The notes beneath the pieces were generated by a model that saw only the letters and a program-made list of their open reading frames with translations, had not been told where the DNA came from and did no database searches. Source: JBDWFY01 sp964291365 (GTDB lineage Bacteria; Pseudomonadota; Alphaproteobacteria; Rhizobiales; Stappiaceae). Taken from it: DNA of 64,000 nucleotides. Location: contig OZ219989.1 in the NCBI GenBank assembly GCA_964291365.2, forward strand, positions 3,100,001 to 3,164,000. The letters are read 5' to 3'. A program made the position numbers and the translations under genes. Each line of letters begins with the position of its first letter. Position 1 is the stretch's first letter. This document shows, one piece after another, positions 9,501 through 18,485 of this stretch.

Positions 9501-9960
9501 CACTTTCAGGAAATGGACCAATTATAGCAAAACGTGCAATTCGGTCAAATCGTCCACCTTGGCTAAGGCTTGGGTAATCTGCACCTTCTGGTAAATTGGT
9601 AATCCCAGCAATTGCTTGTTCCATATCAGCCATTGCTGGAGCCATATCGGTACCCTCTTCATACTCCACAATAACCGTCCCAAAACCTTCCCTAGCATAA
9701 GCACTAACATTATCAACTTGTTCCAAAAACCGTACCGCTGGTTCAATCACCTGCACTATACCTTCGTCAACATCTTCCGCGCTGGCACCCGACCACCCGA
9801 CTGAAATCGTAATTCGATCTGTGATGATATTCGGAAAAAATTGCGTGTTCATTTTCGCGATACCATATGCCCCAAAAAAGATCATTGAGGCCATGACCAA
9901 ATTCGCTGCCACTGCATGATGTACAAAAAAATTTATGATCCAGTTAGAAGTTCGTTGCAT
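6550..9960 (-). CDS. RND-family efflux pump inner-membrane protein (AcrB/MdtC-like)
   Basis: A 1136-residue proton-driven exporter of the resistance-nodulation-division family. TM1 lies near residues 12-33. The large periplasmic loop spans about 40-330. TM4 carries the proton-relay pair in GIIVDDAIVVGEHT (Asp399-Asp400). A second periplasmic loop spans about 640-870. The second helix bundle includes GLLGLGGILVNNSIILMD and MTTIFGLMPLLF. The protein is about 100 residues longer than AcrB; the excess is an insert at about 493-585 with two extra hydrophobic segments. AAGGA precedes the ATG. It follows the adaptor gene by 81 bases in one operon. Substrates are unknown; no outer-membrane TolC partner lies in the window, so it probably uses a shared one. 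Confidence 0.92.
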   Translation of the reverse strand: MQRTSNWIINFFVHHAVAANLVMASMIFFGAYGIAKMNTQFFPNIITDRITISVGWSGASAEDVDEGIVQVIEPAVRFLEQVDNVSAYAREGFGTVIVEYEEGTDMAPAMADMEQAIAGITNLPEGADYPSLSQGGRFDRIARFAIIGPFPESALKRFANDIREDLVNRGIDRVTFRGARDEEVRVNLRERDLRRFGLTVRDVSQAISSNSKTRPSGNLSGDVEKQLRTLSSGTSQSAISDLEIRSLPTGESLQLKEIATVKKEFNSGQTRGFSEGNAAIEVTVFRALTADTLKSAQILEDYLAELEPTLPKSLKIVKYDVRSEVLSARIDLLVNNGLTGLALVVIVLFVFLNGRIALWVAAGIPVAILCTLGFMWMFGQTINMISLFALIMMLGIIVDDAIVVGEHTATRSAQGDGPYEAAKSGAGKMFVPIIGAGLTTIGAFLPIFLVGDTIGQIMGVLPFVVICVVIASFIECFLVLPGHLAHSLAKEVKMQRWNWFRHLVIAGAIALYCTSLSGRAYIEVPPSLDFLADPLRMLRQNLGYSLFQVVILIISLGLGAIIEAIIEYIAKINKSNRKNEEDPGWFRKNFDQGFNYLRDKPFHALVKVSYRWRYLTIAICLSSVILAFGLVRGNRVPFVFFPSPEAESISASLSFVAGISEETTYNGILEVENALRKAENNLTNGEGNLVVATFSTIGESGRSRGSNFAAITVQLVSSEFRKIRTPDIVREWRKELPDISGLKRIAISERRGGPPGRDLDIRLQSGPPGVLKQAALEVEEALSAFPGVTGVSDNLPYGKPELVMRLTPRGRALGFSVDSLGQQISSSFDGTVPRRFVEDGEEISIRVSLELEESGAGALRSMSLLANNGEFVPLEEVVSLEERQGFSIIQREDSILSVSVTADVDYSVTNNQLITAELNRTVLPELAAKYGIDYSFGGRAQEQQRSFSELQLGAIVAAILIYLLLAGIFADYWRAASVMAIIPFGVVGAIVGHYLMGYDLTILSLIGLLGLGGILVNNSIILMDRFVDRVRLGEPSGIAAVGASCDRLRAVILTSMTTIFGLMPLLFEQSIQAQFLKPMAITIVFGLGTSMVIVLFLVPALIGVFRDFLVVFRTLYNVKSSSRPTENDMMVVEEVA

Positions 9961-10041
9961 ATTCTTTTCCTTTGATACAAATAATTAGTTAACTTGCTTC
10001 AAAACTTGAATAAATTTCCATTTTCAAATAACATATTATCT

Positions 10042-11502
10042 TTACTCACTTGCCGCAGCTTGTCCTGATCGTTGATTTTGATTTGACTGACTACTAGTTT
10101 CTTGATTTGAATTCTCGGTACTATCGACTTCTGGATTATCCAAATCCTCTACCAAAATGCCATCACCCGCCTCTGCGATATGTGTAAGAATAAGTATTTC
10201 ACCTTCAGACAAATCTCCTGATACCACAACATTATTACTGTCATAAGCAAGTACGGTAATGTCTCTTTTCTGCATTCGATTTTCTTCCGTTTTGACAAAA
10301 ACATAGCTTGCATCATATGTAGCTGCTTCTGGCATCACCACTGAATCTTTAAATAGTTTATCTGGTAATCGGATTTGAACAAATGCCCCCGGTCTAAGTA
10401 ACAATTCAGTTCCTTCAATAATTACGCGGGCGTATACATCTACTCCACCACGATCTGCCACAACTTCACCACCAATTCTTTCAATAATTGCCGGATATGT
10501 CTTTGGTTCACTTCCAACATACCACACAATTTCAAGTTCTTTCCCTTGCAATGTACCTGTTTCTGATAATAATCGACCAAATTGCGCATCCGACAACGTA
10601 AATCGAACTTCTAAAGAATTTTGCTCATATAAAATCGCAACCATCGCACTTCCACCAACAGTTTGACCAATTTCTGCTTTTTGCTCTAGCACAATTGAAT
10701 CAAATGGGGCTCTAAGTACTGTGTTTTCTACATTCTTTTTCGCCTGTTCTAACTTCCATTCAGCTCGCAAAATTGACGTTTCCTGTTGTTTAATCTTCAA
10801 ATCCGAGACTTCTAAACCATTTTCCAATTGTTGTAGTCTTTCTAATTGCTGGTTATATTGCGACTGTTTCTGATCCAATCCGGCTTCGGAAAGTGTACCC
10901 GATTCTAGCAATTTTTTGGATCGTTCTAAATCTCTTTCGGCAATTTCCAATTGTTCGCGCTCTACCTCTACACTTTTTAATTGCTTTTCCTTAGCTAATT
11001 GAGCCTCAATTAAACGAGCTTTTGCCTCAGATAAGCTTACTTCCGCTTCAAGCACCGCCCCTTGATATTCAAAGTCATCTATTTTCAGTAATTCATGACC
11101 TTTTTCAATCACCGCGCCTACCTTTAATTTTGGCGAAACTCTCTCAATAAGACCTGAAACTAATGATCGGAGTTCAGCTTGCCGATTTGATACAATTTCC
11201 CCATAAAGAGTGATAATTGGTCGATTATCTGCAATTCGAACTGGTTCAGTATTTACCGTATAGTATTGCTCTCTAGGAGGTTGAATTGGAACACGGGGTT
11301 GAGTAAAAATTAAGTACCCCATAAACTGGACTGCACCAAATAACACAACAAATGCCAATGTTACTTGAATGAATGTTCGAATCCAAAACCGAATTAGTCG
11401 CGAACGAGTTTGTGCACGTTGCACTCGTAACAAATGATCCGCTTCAGCTAATCCGCCTCCTTGGACTTCTGTTGACAGAGCTTGATCTTCGGTACTATCC
11501 AT
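10042..11502 (-). CDS. RND efflux periplasmic adaptor (membrane fusion protein)
   Basis: A 486-residue HlyD/AcrA-type adaptor linking the RND pump to an outer-membrane channel. One N-terminal anchor helix (TFIQVTLAFVVLFGAVQFMGYL) lies around residues 44-66. A lipoyl half follows (GLIERVSPKLKVGAVIEKGHELLKID), then a long coiled-coil hairpin at about 140-250 rich in Glu, Gln and Lys, the second lipoyl half (VLRAPFDSIVLEQKAEIGQTV), and a beta-barrel region. The last ~30 residues are a Ser/Gln/Asn-rich tail. AGGAG precedes the ATG. It is the first gene of a two-gene operon with the pump. Confidence 0.9.
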   Translation of the reverse strand: MDSTEDQALSTEVQGGGLAEADHLLRVQRAQTRSRLIRFWIRTFIQVTLAFVVLFGAVQFMGYLIFTQPRVPIQPPREQYYTVNTEPVRIADNRPIITLYGEIVSNRQAELRSLVSGLIERVSPKLKVGAVIEKGHELLKIDDFEYQGAVLEAEVSLSEAKARLIEAQLAKEKQLKSVEVEREQLEIAERDLERSKKLLESGTLSEAGLDQKQSQYNQQLERLQQLENGLEVSDLKIKQQETSILRAEWKLEQAKKNVENTVLRAPFDSIVLEQKAEIGQTVGGSAMVAILYEQNSLEVRFTLSDAQFGRLLSETGTLQGKELEIVWYVGSEPKTYPAIIERIGGEVVADRGGVDVYARVIIEGTELLLRPGAFVQIRLPDKLFKDSVVMPEAATYDASYVFVKTEENRMQKRDITVLAYDSNNVVVSGDLSEGEILILTHIAEAGDGILVEDLDNPEVDSTENSNQETSSQSNQNQRSGQAAASE

Positions 11503-11685
11503 TTATTACTCCTAAGAAGTAGAAACTAAATAACTTGAACTCAAAATTATAAATAAAAAATGTTCAAAAAATTTTTCAGTTTGTTCCGATGGTAACTCAT
11601 TTTTTAGTTAAAAAAACACATAAGACAAGTTATTATACAAAATTTAAAAAATAAATACAATAGCTTTGTTGTTATTCAACTTTAA

Positions 11686-11705
11686 TTTCCTAAAAAATTA
11701 GGAAA
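11686..11705. terminator. Possible terminator after hslO
   Basis: TTTCCTAA and TTAGGAAA form an 8-bp stem around AAAA, about 20 bases past the hslO stop. Read on the minus strand, only a short T-containing stretch follows, so it is a weak candidate. Confidence 0.4.
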
Positions 11706-11724
11706 CTTTGACTTTCTTTGCGAT

Positions 11725-12723
11725 TTAGTTCTCAAATTCAATTGGCTTAAAATCATATTTGGCATTACAAAATTCACAAATAACACAAATTTTCCCTTCT
11801 TCAATCATCTTAGACCGTTCTTGATTTTCAAAATTTGCCAGCATTGATTTAATGGAGTGTCGATTACATTGACACTCATTTTTTACACTTTGGGTGGGGA
11901 AAACGCGCAATTCATGCTGATGGAAAAGTCTCAATAACAATTGCTCTGCGGTTAGATCCGGAAGAGATAATTCTGCATCGGTGACGGTTTTGATTAGAGC
12001 CTGTGCTTCAATCCAAGCATTTTCATCAGAATATTTCAAATCTTGGTTATAGGAGTTTACCATCTCATTTCTAATTTCATCTGGTTGCACTTGTGTAACT
12101 AAATCAGGTAATTTTTGAACAATTATACCTCCCGCAGTCCAAGAACGTATTTGTCCCATTCCTTTTTTTGGAATCAGCATTTCGCCAACTGACATTTTGA
12201 TGCAGGTAGGGATCTGTTCACTTTGTTCAAAATATTGTAGAGCCGCTTCTTCAAAAGTCATATCATCTAACGCTACCAAACCTTGATACCGTTTTGAGTA
12301 CTCACCATGGTCTATGGTTATAGCAAGATGACCTTTACCAAGTAATTTTGCACCTTGACGTAGCTGATCATTATTTGAATTCGTAAATTTCTCAACAGCA
12401 TCTGCATCAAATTTTACGTAAGCTCTCAATTTGCCTGGTGCTCGATAATTAACCACAACTAGAGATACTGGACCATCTGTTTGAGTTTGCAAAATCATCT
12501 GTCCATTAGACTTTAAGGATACTCCAAGTAAAGTTGTAAGTATAATTCCTTCTGCGACCAGTTTACTGACTGGTACTGGATAGTTGTGTTTATTCAATAT
12601 CGCACTCACTGTAGAGTCAAGAAATGCAACCTTACCATTCACATTAAGCGAATTAACCGAAAATGGTAATACTAAATCGGATTTTGGTTCAGCAAATGCT
12701 TGTTGTTTTGGATTTCTTTCCAT
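11725..12723 (-). CDS. hslO: Redox-regulated chaperone Hsp33
   Basis: A 332-residue cytosolic holdase chaperone that is switched on by oxidation. The C-terminal zinc switch is present: C-Q-C at residues 284-286 and C-E-F-C at 316-319, 29 residues apart as in the family. An additional Cys at 313 is not part of the usual motif. The N-terminal domain contains the family-like LVVNYRAPGKLRAYVKFD stretch. The gene lies 19 bases after argF in the order argD-argF-hslO, which is widespread in alphaproteobacteria and suggests co-transcription. The ribosome site before its ATG is poor, which fits translation coupled to argF. Confidence 0.95.
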   Translation of the reverse strand: MERNPKQQAFAEPKSDLVLPFSVNSLNVNGKVAFLDSTVSAILNKHNYPVPVSKLVAEGIILTTLLGVSLKSNGQMILQTQTDGPVSLVVVNYRAPGKLRAYVKFDADAVEKFTNSNNDQLRQGAKLLGKGHLAITIDHGEYSKRYQGLVALDDMTFEEAALQYFEQSEQIPTCIKMSVGEMLIPKKGMGQIRSWTAGGIIVQKLPDLVTQVQPDEIRNEMVNSYNQDLKYSDENAWIEAQALIKTVTDAELSLPDLTAEQLLLRLFHQHELRVFPTQSVKNECQCNRHSIKSMLANFENQERSKMIEEGKICVICEFCNAKYDFKPIEFEN

Positions 12724-12742
12724 ATCGTTAAAACTGCTTTAA

Positions 12743-13690
12743 TCAAAAATCTTTTGAATTTACGCCAAAACACCATGCAAGAATTCCTTTTTGGACATGG
12801 AGTCGATTTTCCGCTTCATCAAATACAATAGATTGGGGTCCATCAATTACTTCATCAGTGACTTCTTCACCACGGTGTGCTGGTAGACAATGCATAAAAA
12901 CGGCATCTGAATTTGCTACCGATAACAATTTCTCATTAACTTGGTAGGGATATAATTGATTATGTCGTTCACTTGTATCCACATCACCCATTGAAACCCA
13001 ACAATCGGTTACAACACAGTCTGTTTCACTTACCGCTTCATAAGGATCTGAAGTTAGGACAATTTGAGCACCTTCTGCCCGTGCATTAGAGATTACCTCA
13101 AAATTGGGTTGTAATTCTGGTGGAGTGGCAATTCGTAATTCAAAATCAAATTTTTGTGCCGCGTGTATCCACGAATTTAATACATTATTACAATCACCAG
13201 TCCATGCCACCTTTTTTCCAGTAATCGGACCTCTATGTTCTTCATAAGTAAGTACATCTGCCATCAATTGACAAGGATGAGATTCCCTAGTCAATCCATT
13301 TATTACTGGTACTGTTGCATATTCTGCCATTTCCATTAATGAATTATATTCAAGTGTGCGTATTACAATTGCGTCAACATAACGGGATAGCACGCGCGCA
13401 GTATCGGCAATTGTTTCACCACGTCCAAATTGCATCTCCGAACCAGTTAGCATTATAGTTTGACCACCAAGTTCTCGCATTCCAACATCAAAAGAAATCC
13501 GCGTTCGAGTTGAGGGCTGTTCAAAAATCAATGCCAAGATTTTGTCATTTAGTGGACCTATCCAGCGCGTAGAATCTTTTCTTTGTTTTTTAATATTCTT
13601 GCTGATATCTAATATTGAGATCAATTCTTCCGTTTGAATTTCTGACAATTCAAGAAAATTTCGCGATGTGAATTTTGTAATTTTGTTCAT
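12743..13690 (-). CDS. argF: Ornithine carbamoyltransferase
   Basis: A 315-residue enzyme that makes citrulline from ornithine and carbamoyl phosphate in arginine synthesis. The carbamoyl-phosphate loop STRTRISFDVG is near residues 57-67, with HPCQLMAD for the second substrate contact and HCLPAHRGEEV near the C-terminus, where Cys and the following residues bind ornithine. Length is standard. It follows argD by 22 bases. Confidence 0.96.
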   Translation of the reverse strand: MNKITKFTSRNFLELSEIQTEELISILDISKNIKKQRKDSTRWIGPLNDKILALIFEQPSTRTRISFDVGMRELGGQTIMLTGSEMQFGRGETIADTARVLSRYVDAIVIRTLEYNSLMEMAEYATVPVINGLTRESHPCQLMADVLTYEEHRGPITGKKVAWTGDCNNVLNSWIHAAQKFDFELRIATPPELQPNFEVISNARAEGAQIVLTSDPYEAVSETDCVVTDCWVSMGDVDTSERHNQLYPYQVNEKLLSVANSDAVFMHCLPAHRGEEVTDEVIDGPQSIVFDEAENRLHVQKGILAWCFGVNSKDF

Positions 13691-13712
13691 ATGAAATCTC
13701 TTATATTAAATT

Positions 13713-14885
13713 CTAGGCATTTAATTTTTCTGAAGCTTTAAGAATTTTTTCCTTTGCTTGTCGAATATCATCTTCGGTTACAATTAAAGGTGGCAATAAT
13801 CTGACAACATTATCACCTCCTAAAACTCCGAGTAACTTTTCATCTCGCAACGCGGCTAATACATCCGCATTGGGTACTCTACACTTTAGTCCCCACATTA
13901 AGCCTTCACCTCGTATTTCTTCATATAGGGTTGGATATGTATCTATAATTTCTGCAAAATTTTGTTTCAATTGATTACCCATTTGACATACATGATCCAA
14001 AAACCCATCAGTCAAAATTACATCAAGCACCGCGTTACCAACTGCCATTGCCAATGGATTTCCACCAAAAGTTGTCCCATGCGTTCCTCCAACCATGACA
14101 TTCGCATATTCACTTTTTGCTAAACAAGCACCTAGCGGAAAACCGTTACCAATTCCCTTTGCAACTGTCATAATATCTGGTTCAATTCCCGCCCACTGAT
14201 GTGCAAATAATTTTCCCGTTCGCCCTAAGCCACATTGGATTTCATCCAATATTAAAATGAGCTTATGCTCGTCACAAATCGCTCTTAAGTTTTGCAAAAA
14301 TTCTGAACTGACGGTACGTATTCCACCTTCACCCTGAACTGGTTCAATCATTATAGCTGCAGTTTGTGGACCAATAGTTGCCTTTAATTTTTCCAAATCA
14401 TCCAACGGTACTTGATCAAAACCAGATGCTTTAGGACCAAACCCTTTCAAATGATTCTCTTGTCCACCAGCTGCGATTGTCGCCAATGTTCGACCATGAA
14501 ACGCACCTTGAAAAGTAATAACATGAAATCGCTCTGGTTGCCCTTGATCAAAGAAATATCTTCTTGCCGTTTTGATAGCTGCTTCATTCGCCTCAGCACC
14601 TGAATTACAAAAGAATACCCGATCAGCAAAGGTCGCATCACATAAACGTTGTCCCAATCGCTCTTGGATTGGAATTGTATAAAGATTTGATACATGCCAG
14701 AGTTTTTCTGCTTGGGATTTAAGTGCCTCAACTAATTTTGGATGTGAATGTCCCAGTGAATTGACGGCGATTCCTGCGGCAAAATCTAAATATCGGTTAC
14801 CATCCGACGCATTAAGCCAAACACCTTCACCACTTTCGAATGTTATAGGTGATCTGGCATAATTCCCAAATAATGATGAGTTCAT
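13713..14885 (-). CDS. argD: Acetylornithine aminotransferase
   Basis: A 390-residue class III, PLP-dependent aminotransferase that converts N-acetylglutamate semialdehyde to acetylornithine; such enzymes may also serve succinyldiaminopimelate in lysine synthesis. Visible landmarks are FCNSGAEANEAAIKTAR (phosphate and cofactor contacts), ILDEIQCGLGRTG with the PLP Asp, and the Schiff-base lysine in TVAKGIGNGFP. I take the ATG at 14885, which AAAGGA precedes by 9 bases, rather than the adjacent upstream TTG. It is the first gene of the argD-argF-hslO operon. Confidence 0.95.
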   Translation of the reverse strand: MNSSLFGNYARSPITFESGEGVWLNASDGNRYLDFAAGIAVNSLGHSHPKLVEALKSQAEKLWHVSNLYTIPIQERLGQRLCDATFADRVFFCNSGAEANEAAIKTARRYFFDQGQPERFHVITFQGAFHGRTLATIAAGGQENHLKGFGPKASGFDQVPLDDLEKLKATIGPQTAAIMIEPVQGEGGIRTVSSEFLQNLRAICDEHKLILILDEIQCGLGRTGKLFAHQWAGIEPDIMTVAKGIGNGFPLGACLAKSEYANVMVGGTHGTTFGGNPLAMAVGNAVLDVILTDGFLDHVCQMGNQLKQNFAEIIDTYPTLYEEIRGEGLMWGLKCRVPNADVLAALRDEKLLGVLGGDNVVRLLPPLIVTEDDIRQAKEKILKASEKLNA

Positions 14886-15317
14886 CAACTATTTTCCTTT
14901 CATTAGCATATTCTACTGAAATTCATTACCCAAAATTAAATAAATGTAATTGATCTTGTGATTAGTAGATTAGTCTTGTTTTTGATTGAACAGTAAAGTA
15001 GAAAAAATAGTGCGTCAGTGAAAAATGTCAATAGCAAGTTAATTTTAAATTTGAATCTCCAATGAAACGATTATGCATCCGTTAAGTTTTGAAGTCGTTG
15101 GAGTATGAATAAAAGTTGTAACAATCAAAGATTCTAAATCCTATCAGGAACGAAGACGGAATATTGTAGTAAACTATTACTTGCATACAAAAAAATTCTC
15201 ACTATCTATTATTTAATTTAATTTTGCTTGATTTTTGTAATTATTAATGTTATATTAGAAGCTCATTCAAAATCTAACATTCTTTAAATTCTAATTTCCA
15301 TTACACGGAGCAATAAA
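14886..15317. other. Divergent intergenic region between argD and gcrA
   Basis: About 430 bases, strongly AT-rich, between two divergent genes, so it must hold both promoters. No repeat, RNA gene or recognisable operator was found. Confidence 0.5.
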
Positions 15318-16019
15318 TTGGCTATCGAGTGGTCAGATGACAAATCCCTATTGACAAAAACAATGTGGGAATATGGTTTTAGTGTAGAAGAAATTGCCAA
15401 AGAACTTGGTGATGATTTTACTCCTGAAACAGTCAGAACAAAAATTAGAGAAGACGAAGATATTGAAACCGACCGTTTAATTGATGTTTCTTGGATTACT
15501 ATTGATGAAATTTATGAAGAAATCAAGCCCCAGCTCAAAGCAACTAAAACGAAAAAAAAGGAAGTAACAAAAAAGGAGACATCTAAACCTAAAGCGGAGC
15601 CCAAGAAAACTAAACCCGCTACGAAAGATGCCAAAACTCCTTCAAAGGCAAAATCTCCTACTCAACCTGAGGTTAAACCTGAATCTAAGCCAAAGACTGA
15701 CTCCGAAATCAAAGCGAAGTCTCCACCTGAACCAAAACCACAGCCACAACCTAAGGCTAAAGCAAAACCAACAAATAAAAAAATTACACAACGCGAAGAG
15801 GGCTCGAAAAAACCCCTTTCCATTATGGAATTAACGGAGTTTACTTGTCGCTGGCCATTTGGTGATCCTCAGGAAACTGGATTTCACTTTTGTGGTAAAA
15901 TGGTAGAAGTTGGAGAAGTATATTGTCTAGAACATTGCCTTGATGCTTATCAAAACTACGCCACTCGAAAGGAAGAACGGGAAAAAGCTGCACAACAAGA
16001 AGCCAAAGCACAAAAGTAG
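15318..16019 (+). CDS. gcrA: GcrA-family cell cycle regulator with a long Lys/Pro linker
   Basis: A 233-residue member of the alphaproteobacterial GcrA family. In Caulobacter this protein binds sigma70-RNA polymerase at methylated GAnTC promoters. The N-terminal DNA-binding part is WSDDKSLLTKTMWEYGFSVE plus IAKELGDDFTPETVRTKI (residues ~5-45). The C-terminal block is CRWPFGDP, FHFCGK and YCLEHC (~183-218), the usual Cys/His-containing end. Between them lies an ~85-residue linker of mostly Lys, Pro, Glu and Thr with no regular structure expected, longer than in textbook members. It starts with TTG, with CGGAG upstream. The chromosome may therefore carry CcrM-type GAnTC methylation, but no methylase gene is in the window. 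Confidence 0.88.
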   Translation: MAIEWSDDKSLLTKTMWEYGFSVEEIAKELGDDFTPETVRTKIREDEDIETDRLIDVSWITIDEIYEEIKPQLKATKTKKKEVTKKETSKPKAEPKKTKPATKDAKTPSKAKSPTQPEVKPESKPKTDSEIKAKSPPEPKPQPQPKAKAKPTNKKITQREEGSKKPLSIMELTEFTCRWPFGDPQETGFHFCGKMVEVGEVYCLEHCLDAYQNYATRKEEREKAAQQEAKAQK

Positions 16020-16134
16020 TGATTAAAATGTCGTAAGTCTATTCAAACTAATCTGTTTTATAGCATGTTCTGGTTAAACAACAGAATGAATGCTTACAAA
16101 ATTTATTGATAGATTTTTATCATTAAGCAATAAA

Positions 16135-16827
16135 CTACTTTCCAAATTGCTCATTAAACGCATATCCAGAACCACGGATCGTACGAATTGGGTCCATATC
16201 GTTTCCTTGATTCAATACTTTACGTAACCGGCGAATATGCACATCAACTGTGCGTTCTTCAACATAAATACCTGTTCCCCAAACCTTATCTAATAACTGT
16301 TGACGAGAGTAAACCCGACCTGGTGCTTTCATCAAACAGAGTAACAATTGAAACTCAGTTGGACCTAGATGTACTTCCACACCAGCCCGCTTCACTCGAT
16401 GAGATTCTTGGTTTACTTCGATATCACCGATATTAATGACATTTGTATTATTCCCTAGCGAAACTCTTCTCAAGACTGCTTTGATTCGTTCCATTAGTTC
16501 TGGTACAGAAAATGGTTTAACGACATAATCATCAGCACCAGTAGATAAACCACGAATACGTTCAGATTCTTCGCCTCGAGCCGTCAAAATTATAATTGAC
16601 ATATCATCTAACTCTGACCGTTTTCTCAATTGACGGCATAATTCAATGCCAGATAGTCCAGGTAACATCCAATCCAGGATCAACAAATCGGGTCGTTTTT
16701 CACTGATTTGCTGCTTGACCTTATCTCCATTCATACATATTGAAACACCATACCCCTCCGCTTCAAGATTGTAGCGAAGTAGTGTGCACAAGGCTTCTTC
16801 ATCTTCTACAACTAAAATGTGATGCAT
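16135..16827 (-). CDS. phoB: Phosphate regulon response regulator PhoB
   Basis: A 230-residue OmpR/PhoB-type regulator. The receiver domain (1-120) has the acidic pair Glu8-Asp9, the phosphorylation site Asp52 (LILDWMLPG) and the conserved Lys in VVKPFS. The C-terminal winged helix (130-228) includes GPTEFQLLLCLMKAPGRVYS and EERTVDVHIRRLRKVL, typical of PhoB. It binds Pho boxes to activate phosphate-starvation genes. It is the last gene of the phoR-pstSCAB-phoU-phoB cluster, 71 bases after phoU. Confidence 0.95.
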   Translation of the reverse strand: MHHILVVEDEEALCTLLRYNLEAEGYGVSICMNGDKVKQQISEKRPDLLILDWMLPGLSGIELCRQLRKRSELDDMSIIILTARGEESERIRGLSTGADDYVVKPFSVPELMERIKAVLRRVSLGNNTNVINIGDIEVNQESHRVKRAGVEVHLGPTEFQLLLCLMKAPGRVYSRQQLLDKVWGTGIYVEERTVDVHIRRLRKVLNQGNDMDPIRTIRGSGYAFNEQFGK

Positions 16828-16898
16828 TACAAACTCTTATATCAATTTCTGATAAGAAAATTGCACCAAGTCTATGAACACGATCCAATTTTTCAGGA

Positions 16899-17600
16899 TT
16901 ACACGGTTTGACTTATCAATTCATCTGACTTTGGTCGCTCTGTATCTGGCATTTCTCCAGTAACCATAAAATGAACGTTTTCTGCAATATTCGTTGCGTG
17001 ATCGCCGATCCGTTCAAGATTTTTAGCGCAAAAAAGCAAATGGGTACACATCGTTATATTTCGAGGATCTTCCATCATGTAGGTCAAAAACTCTCTAAAC
17101 AGTGAAGTATATAATTCGTCAATGTCTTTGTCATTTACACGAACTTCGTCTGCTAGTTCAACATCTTGTTTTGCATACGAATCCAATACATTTTTGAGTT
17201 GCACTTGAGACAATTTAGACAAATTCTCAACCCCATGTATGAATTTTTTAGATCTTAATTGATCTTCAATCAAAATAACGCGTTTGGCAATATTTTTGGC
17301 AAGGTCACCAATGCGTTCCAAGTCATTTGAAATACGCAACGCGGCTACCACAGTGCGTAAATCAGTTGCAAATGGTTGTCGTTTAGCAATCAGTAAGATG
17401 ATTTGGTCTTCAAGTTTTTGTTGCATTTCATCTATTCGCTTATCCTGTGAAATTACCAATTCAGCCTGATCTAAGTCTTGATGCTTTAAAGCGCGAATCG
17501 CATCTTGAATACTTAGTTCCGCTAACCCTCCCATTTCAGCTATTTGACCAGTGATTGCTGATAACTCTTCACCAAATGCTGTAACGATTGTTTCATTCAT
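16899..17600 (-). CDS. phoU: Phosphate signalling protein PhoU
   Basis: A 233-residue all-helical protein with two similar three-helix halves. Each half has the metal-binding type sequence: RISNDLERIGDLAKNIAKR in the first and FCAKNLERIGDHATNIAENV in the second. In known systems PhoU links Pst transporter activity to the PhoR sensor and keeps the kinase off when phosphate is plentiful. It lies 30 bases after pstB with AAGGA before the ATG. Confidence 0.96.
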   Translation of the reverse strand: MNETIVTAFGEELSAITGQIAEMGGLAELSIQDAIRALKHQDLDQAELVISQDKRIDEMQQKLEDQIILLIAKRQPFATDLRTVVAALRISNDLERIGDLAKNIAKRVILIEDQLRSKKFIHGVENLSKLSQVQLKNVLDSYAKQDVELADEVRVNDKDIDELYTSLFREFLTYMMEDPRNITMCTHLLFCAKNLERIGDHATNIAENVHFMVTGEMPDTERPKSDELISQTV

Positions 17601-17630
17601 AATAAATTGTCCTTCAATGGTTAAATCAAT

Positions 17631-18470
17631 TTAGCCAAATCGGCCAGTGATGTAGTCTTGGGTACTTACTTCGCGTGGATTGGTAAAAATATCATCGGTG
17701 GCACCTTCTTCTACCAAAACTCCTAAGTGGAAATAAACGGTTCGTTGACTGACCCGAGCAGCTTGCGGTAGCGAATGGGTTACAATAACAATTGTGTAAT
17801 TATTACGAAGCTCATCAATCAGCTCTTCAATCTTGGCAGTTGCAATTGGATCAAGAGCTGAACATGGTTCATCCATCAAAATAACTTCTGGATTTACTGC
17901 AATTGCTCGTGCGATACACAACCGTTGCTGTTGCCCACCTGATAGCCCAGTACCTGGTGAATCTAGGCGATCTTTTACTTCTTCAAATAAGCCAACCTTT
18001 TGCAATGAACTAACGACAATTTCCTCAAGATCCGTTTTGGAACGTGCCATCCCATGAATTCGAGGCCCGTAAGCAACATTATCAAATATTGACTTTGGAA
18101 ACGGATTCGGTTTTTGGAAAACAATTCCAACACGCGCACGCACTTCAACCACGTCTATTTGTGGGTCATAAATATCTTCACCATCCAGTCGAATGTCACC
18201 TATAACTCGGCAAGTTTCTATAGTATCATTCATTCGATTCAAACATCTCAAAAAAGTAGATTTACCACAACCTGAAGGTCCTATTAAAGCAGTAACTTGA
18301 CACTCTGGAACTTTTAAATTTACTCCAAACAAGGCCTGCTTCTGCCCATAAAATACATCAATATTTGTTCCACTCATTTTAGTGCGCGGAATAGTGTTTT
18401 CTGTTTCTAATACACTCGAACCAATCGGTGTTGAAGTCATATTGATTATATTTCTGTCAATGGGTTTCAT
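17631..18470 (-). CDS. pstB: Phosphate ABC transporter ATP-binding protein PstB
   Basis: A 279-residue ATPase. Walker A is GPSGCGKST, the signature is LSGGQQQRLCIARA, Walker B is VILMDEPCSALDP, and the switch His is in VTHSLPQAARVS. The Pst-type FQKPNPFPKSIFDNVAYGPR stretch (Q-loop region) identifies PstB rather than another importer ATPase. An N-terminal extension of about 30 residues precedes the ABC fold; AAGAGGT before the ATG at 18470 supports this start. It powers Pi uptake through PstC/PstA. Confidence 0.97.
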   Translation of the reverse strand: MKPIDRNIINMTSTPIGSSVLETENTIPRTKMSGTNIDVFYGQKQALFGVNLKVPECQVTALIGPSGCGKSTFLRCLNRMNDTIETCRVIGDIRLDGEDIYDPQIDVVEVRARVGIVFQKPNPFPKSIFDNVAYGPRIHGMARSKTDLEEIVVSSLQKVGLFEEVKDRLDSPGTGLSGGQQQRLCIARAIAVNPEVILMDEPCSALDPIATAKIEELIDELRNNYTIVIVTHSLPQAARVSQRTVYFHLGVLVEEGATDDIFTNPREVSTQDYITGRFG

Positions 18471-18485
18471 TACTTACCTCTTAAT

